7,023 bases of DNA from Oscillospiraceae bacterium. Lineage in GTDB: Bacteria > Bacillota > Clostridia > Oscillospirales > Ruminococcaceae. A program made the position numbers and the translations under genes. Under the pieces are notes generated by a model. That model ran no database searches. It had not been told where the DNA came from and saw only the letters and a list, made by a program, of their open reading frames with translations. This document shows, piece after piece, positions 5,725 through 7,023 of this stretch; the stretch's first letter is position 1, and every line of letters starts with the position of its first letter. The stretch is from contig JAITFV010000212.1 in NCBI GenBank assembly GCA_031281115.1, positions 1-7,023 on the forward strand, given 5' to 3'.

Positions 5725-5777
5725 CGCTGCGACAGCGCGGAACCCTGTTATCCATTTCTTAAATGGATAACAGGGTT
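5725..5777. repeat. Composite hairpin: small GC stem plus perfect 17-bp stem
   Basis: A 5-bp stem, CGCTG (5725-5729) and CAGCG (5733-5737), is followed three bases later by a perfect 17-bp stem. Its arms are AACCCTGTTATCCATTT (5741-5757) and AAATGGATAACAGGGTT (5761-5777), with loop CTT. It ends two bases before the -35 of the SGNH promoter. The order (small CGCTG..CAGCG stem, then a long stem with a three-base loop) and part of the sequence resemble bases 48-109, suggesting the same repeat family. It is not followed by a T-run, so it is probably not a simple terminator. It could insulate the two divergent promoters or bind a regulator. Confidence 0.85.
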
Positions 5778-5779
5778 AT

Positions 5780-5809
5780 TTGACATTTTAATAAAAAACG
5801 TGCTATAAT
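5780..5809 (+). promoter_or_regulatory. Sigma-A promoter of the SGNH hydrolase gene
   Basis: TTGACA (5780-5785) and TATAAT (5804-5809) are both perfect, with an 18-base spacer and a TGC extension before the -10 (5801-5803). Transcription should begin near 5816, giving a leader of about 23 bases. The spacer begins TTTT-N3-AAAA. The long hairpin ends directly upstream, where an UP element or activator would otherwise bind. Confidence 0.83.
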
Positions 5810-5827
5810 TATAAAAAAGTTAAGAAT

Positions 5828-5832
5828 GGAGA
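5828..5832 (+). promoter_or_regulatory. Ribosome binding site supporting a GTG start
   Basis: GGAGA lies six bases before GTG at 5839, which opens the reading frame just ahead of the N-terminal membrane segment. This spacing decides the start in favour of GTG; the next in-frame ATG comes after most of the membrane segment. Confidence 0.8.
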
Positions 5833-5838
5833 ATTTTT

Positions 5839-6894
5839 GTGAAGCATTTGAATGTAAAAGTTATTCTCATTTCAACCATTTCATGTTTGCTGACAGCTGC
5901 AATAGTTTTATTAATGCTGCACATGACTAAAAGCCGCCGGGAACCGCGTATGTATATAGCGTTGGGGGATTCTGTCGTGTCCGGGTACGGCGTAGCTTCA
6001 AGCGAAAGATATGCCGATGTTTTGTTTGAAAAGCTGCGGGACGGGGGCTATGTTGATGATTATATAAATTTAGGCGTGGACGGCTTCACCACCACAATGC
6101 TGTACGATTATCTGAACAGTCTCGATAAAGAAGGTTTGGAGTCTTTCCGAAATGCTGAAGTAATTACACTCAACATCGGCGGGAACAACATTCTCATGCC
6201 TTTTTTGGATTATCTTCCGAACTTTGAGGAAATCGCGGAAACAATTACAGAAATAGGAACCGTCGTATCTGATGCGCTTGAAGTTGTTTCTTCGGCAAGC
6301 GGAATGATTGACGAAGTTCGCGGCGTTATGGATAATTTCGGAATCGGTAGCATCGGGGAAGTTCGCTCCCTTACACGGCTTTTCGGTGAAGTCGGGCCTT
6401 TGTTCGGCGATATAACCGATATTTTCGGCAGAATTACAAACTTTGACTTCATAAATCCTGTTTCCTTGTTTTTCGGTCCGTTACCCGAAGAGCTGGAAAC
6501 CGAATTGCAAAAAGGATTAAATATTTTCGAGAGCGAGTTCGGGAATATCATCGCGTGGTTTGAACGGAATGCGCCGGAAGCGGTAATTATCGTGAACACG
6601 GTTTACAACCCGCTCCCGAGGCAAATCATGGGATTTACCTTAAATATTTCAAGCAGAGCAGATGCTCTTACGCGGTCTATGAACGAGATTATCCGTGAAC
6701 TTTCGGAAGAGCGCGGTTTTTTGGCAGCTGATATATATTCGGCGTTTGAAGGCGAGCAAAGAATGATTGATATAATGAATTTCGGCTTGGATTTAACAGC
6801 TCTGACTTTTAATTTCGATATCATTCACCCTAACGCGGAAGGGCATAATTTGATTTTTGATTTAAACTATGATGCTTTTAAAGAAAAAAATTGA
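5839..6894 (+). CDS. Membrane-anchored SGNH/GDSL-family hydrolase
   Basis: This 351-residue protein is a predicted esterase, lipase or deacylase anchored outside the cell by an N-terminal segment (about residues 8-29, preceded by Lys and His). The SGNH blocks are in order: GDSVVSGYG (43-51) with nucleophile Ser45, NLGVDG (77-82) with the block II Gly79, NIGGNN (112-117) with block III Asn116, and DIIHPNAEGH (327-336) with Asp327 and His330 completing the triad. Residues 120-215, between blocks III and V, form an unusually long insert rich in Ile, Val, Gly and Phe, with repeated FG pairs and few charges. It may be a lid or a lipid-contacting surface. Substrate is unknown; cell-wall or surface-glycan ester removal is a guess from its location. 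It has its own promoter and a GTG start with a good SD. It diverges from the radical SAM operon, so no functional link is implied. Confidence 0.92.
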   Translation: MKHLNVKVILISTISCLLTAAIVLLMLHMTKSRREPRMYIALGDSVVSGYGVASSERYADVLFEKLRDGGYVDDYINLGVDGFTTTMLYDYLNSLDKEGLESFRNAEVITLNIGGNNILMPFLDYLPNFEEIAETITEIGTVVSDALEVVSSASGMIDEVRGVMDNFGIGSIGEVRSLTRLFGEVGPLFGDITDIFGRITNFDFINPVSLFFGPLPEELETELQKGLNIFESEFGNIIAWFERNAPEAVIIVNTVYNPLPRQIMGFTLNISSRADALTRSMNEIIRELSEERGFLAADIYSAFEGEQRMIDIMNFGLDLTALTFNFDIIHPNAEGHNLIFDLNYDAFKEKN

Positions 6895-6913
6895 TACTAT
6901 AGCCAGTTATAAT

Positions 6914-6953
6914 CGTTTAAATTGAAAACTGTTCCACAGTTTCAATTTAAACG
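6914..6953. repeat. Long inverted repeat downstream of the SGNH gene
   Basis: CGTTTAAATTGAAAACTG (6914-6931) pairs with CAGTTTCAATTTAAACG (6937-6953): 17 base pairs with one bulged A and a TTCCA loop. It starts 19 bases after the SGNH stop. No T-run follows, so it is at best an atypical terminator. Its right arm lies in the terminal repeat and is also present at 6-22, but its left arm is absent there because the window starts at the loop. Confidence 0.9.
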
Positions 6954-7023
6954 GGTTTCCGCTGCGTGAGCGCAGCGGGCGCTGTCGCAACAGCGCAAGC
7001 CCCTTTAACTTAAAAAGCGAAAC
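6932..7023. repeat. Right copy of 92-bp terminal direct repeat
   Basis: Identical to bases 1-92. It begins at the first loop base of the 6914-6953 hairpin and ends at the window limit, just past the loop of the hairpin whose complete form is at 71-109. Joining the two copies gives a 6,931-bp circle with four consecutive hairpins. Keeping them apart implies a dispersed repeat flanking this set of genes. Confidence 0.97.

Noticed and set aside
5741..5790. Long hairpin at 5741-5777 as a rho-independent terminator
   Set aside because: No gene on the plus strand ends into it, and neither side has a run of T following the stem. The T residues to the right are part of a promoter.
6210..6599. Minus-strand open frame of 129 codons inside the SGNH gene
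   Set aside because: It lies antisense to a well-supported gene, is low in complexity, and has no recognisable domain or upstream signal.

Overview
The window looks like a piece of a Gram-positive anaerobe of the Clostridia (an Oscillospiraceae-like gut lineage is my guess). The basis is family content and style: a DUF6273/BspA-type lipoprotein, an HD-GYP protein, a short TIGR04100/TIGR04038-like radical SAM enzyme, sigma-A promoters close to consensus, GGAG-type ribosome binding sites, and both TTG and GTG starts. No replication, transposase, phage, tRNA, rRNA or CRISPR sequence is visible. The genes look chromosomal.

Layout, left to right. Positions 1-315 hold no gene: first a cluster of strong hairpins, then an unassigned stretch, then a terminator-like hairpin. 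Five genes and one further gene pair follow on the minus strand. A DUF6273 lipoprotein (316-1206) has its own consensus promoter. Upstream of it lies a tightly coupled three-gene operon read leftward: HD-GYP protein (4072-2882), RlmN-family methyltransferase (2882-1902), metallo-beta-lactamase-fold hydrolase (1897-1268). Upstream again is a two-gene operon, a short radical SAM enzyme (5579-4968) followed by a membrane-anchored DUF218/YdcF protein (4971-4183), joined by an ATGA overlap. A 259-bp divergent intergenic region follows, with two promoters and a composite hairpin. The last gene, an SGNH/GDSL hydrolase (5839-6894), runs rightward.

The first 92 bases and the last 92 bases of the window are identical and in the same orientation. 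Either this is a 6,931-bp circle cut at an arbitrary point, or both ends of a linear contig stop in copies of one dispersed repeat. I favour the dispersed repeat, because there is no replication gene and a related hairpin unit occurs at 5725-5777. If the ends are joined, four hairpins lie back to back in about 127 bp between the convergent ends of the SGNH and DUF6273 genes.

Four promoters can be read. Three have perfect TTGACA and TATAAT hexamers and share the core TTGACATTTT-N3-AAAA. The promoter of the radical SAM gene ends six bases before its ATG, so its transcript is predicted to be leaderless. The most unusual items are this leaderless promoter, the repeated hairpin units with the terminal repeat, the radical SAM/DUF218 pair of unknown function, and a C-terminal codon pattern in the DUF6273 protein that resembles the variable region of a diversity-generating retroelement. 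No reverse transcriptase or template repeat is in view to support that last idea.
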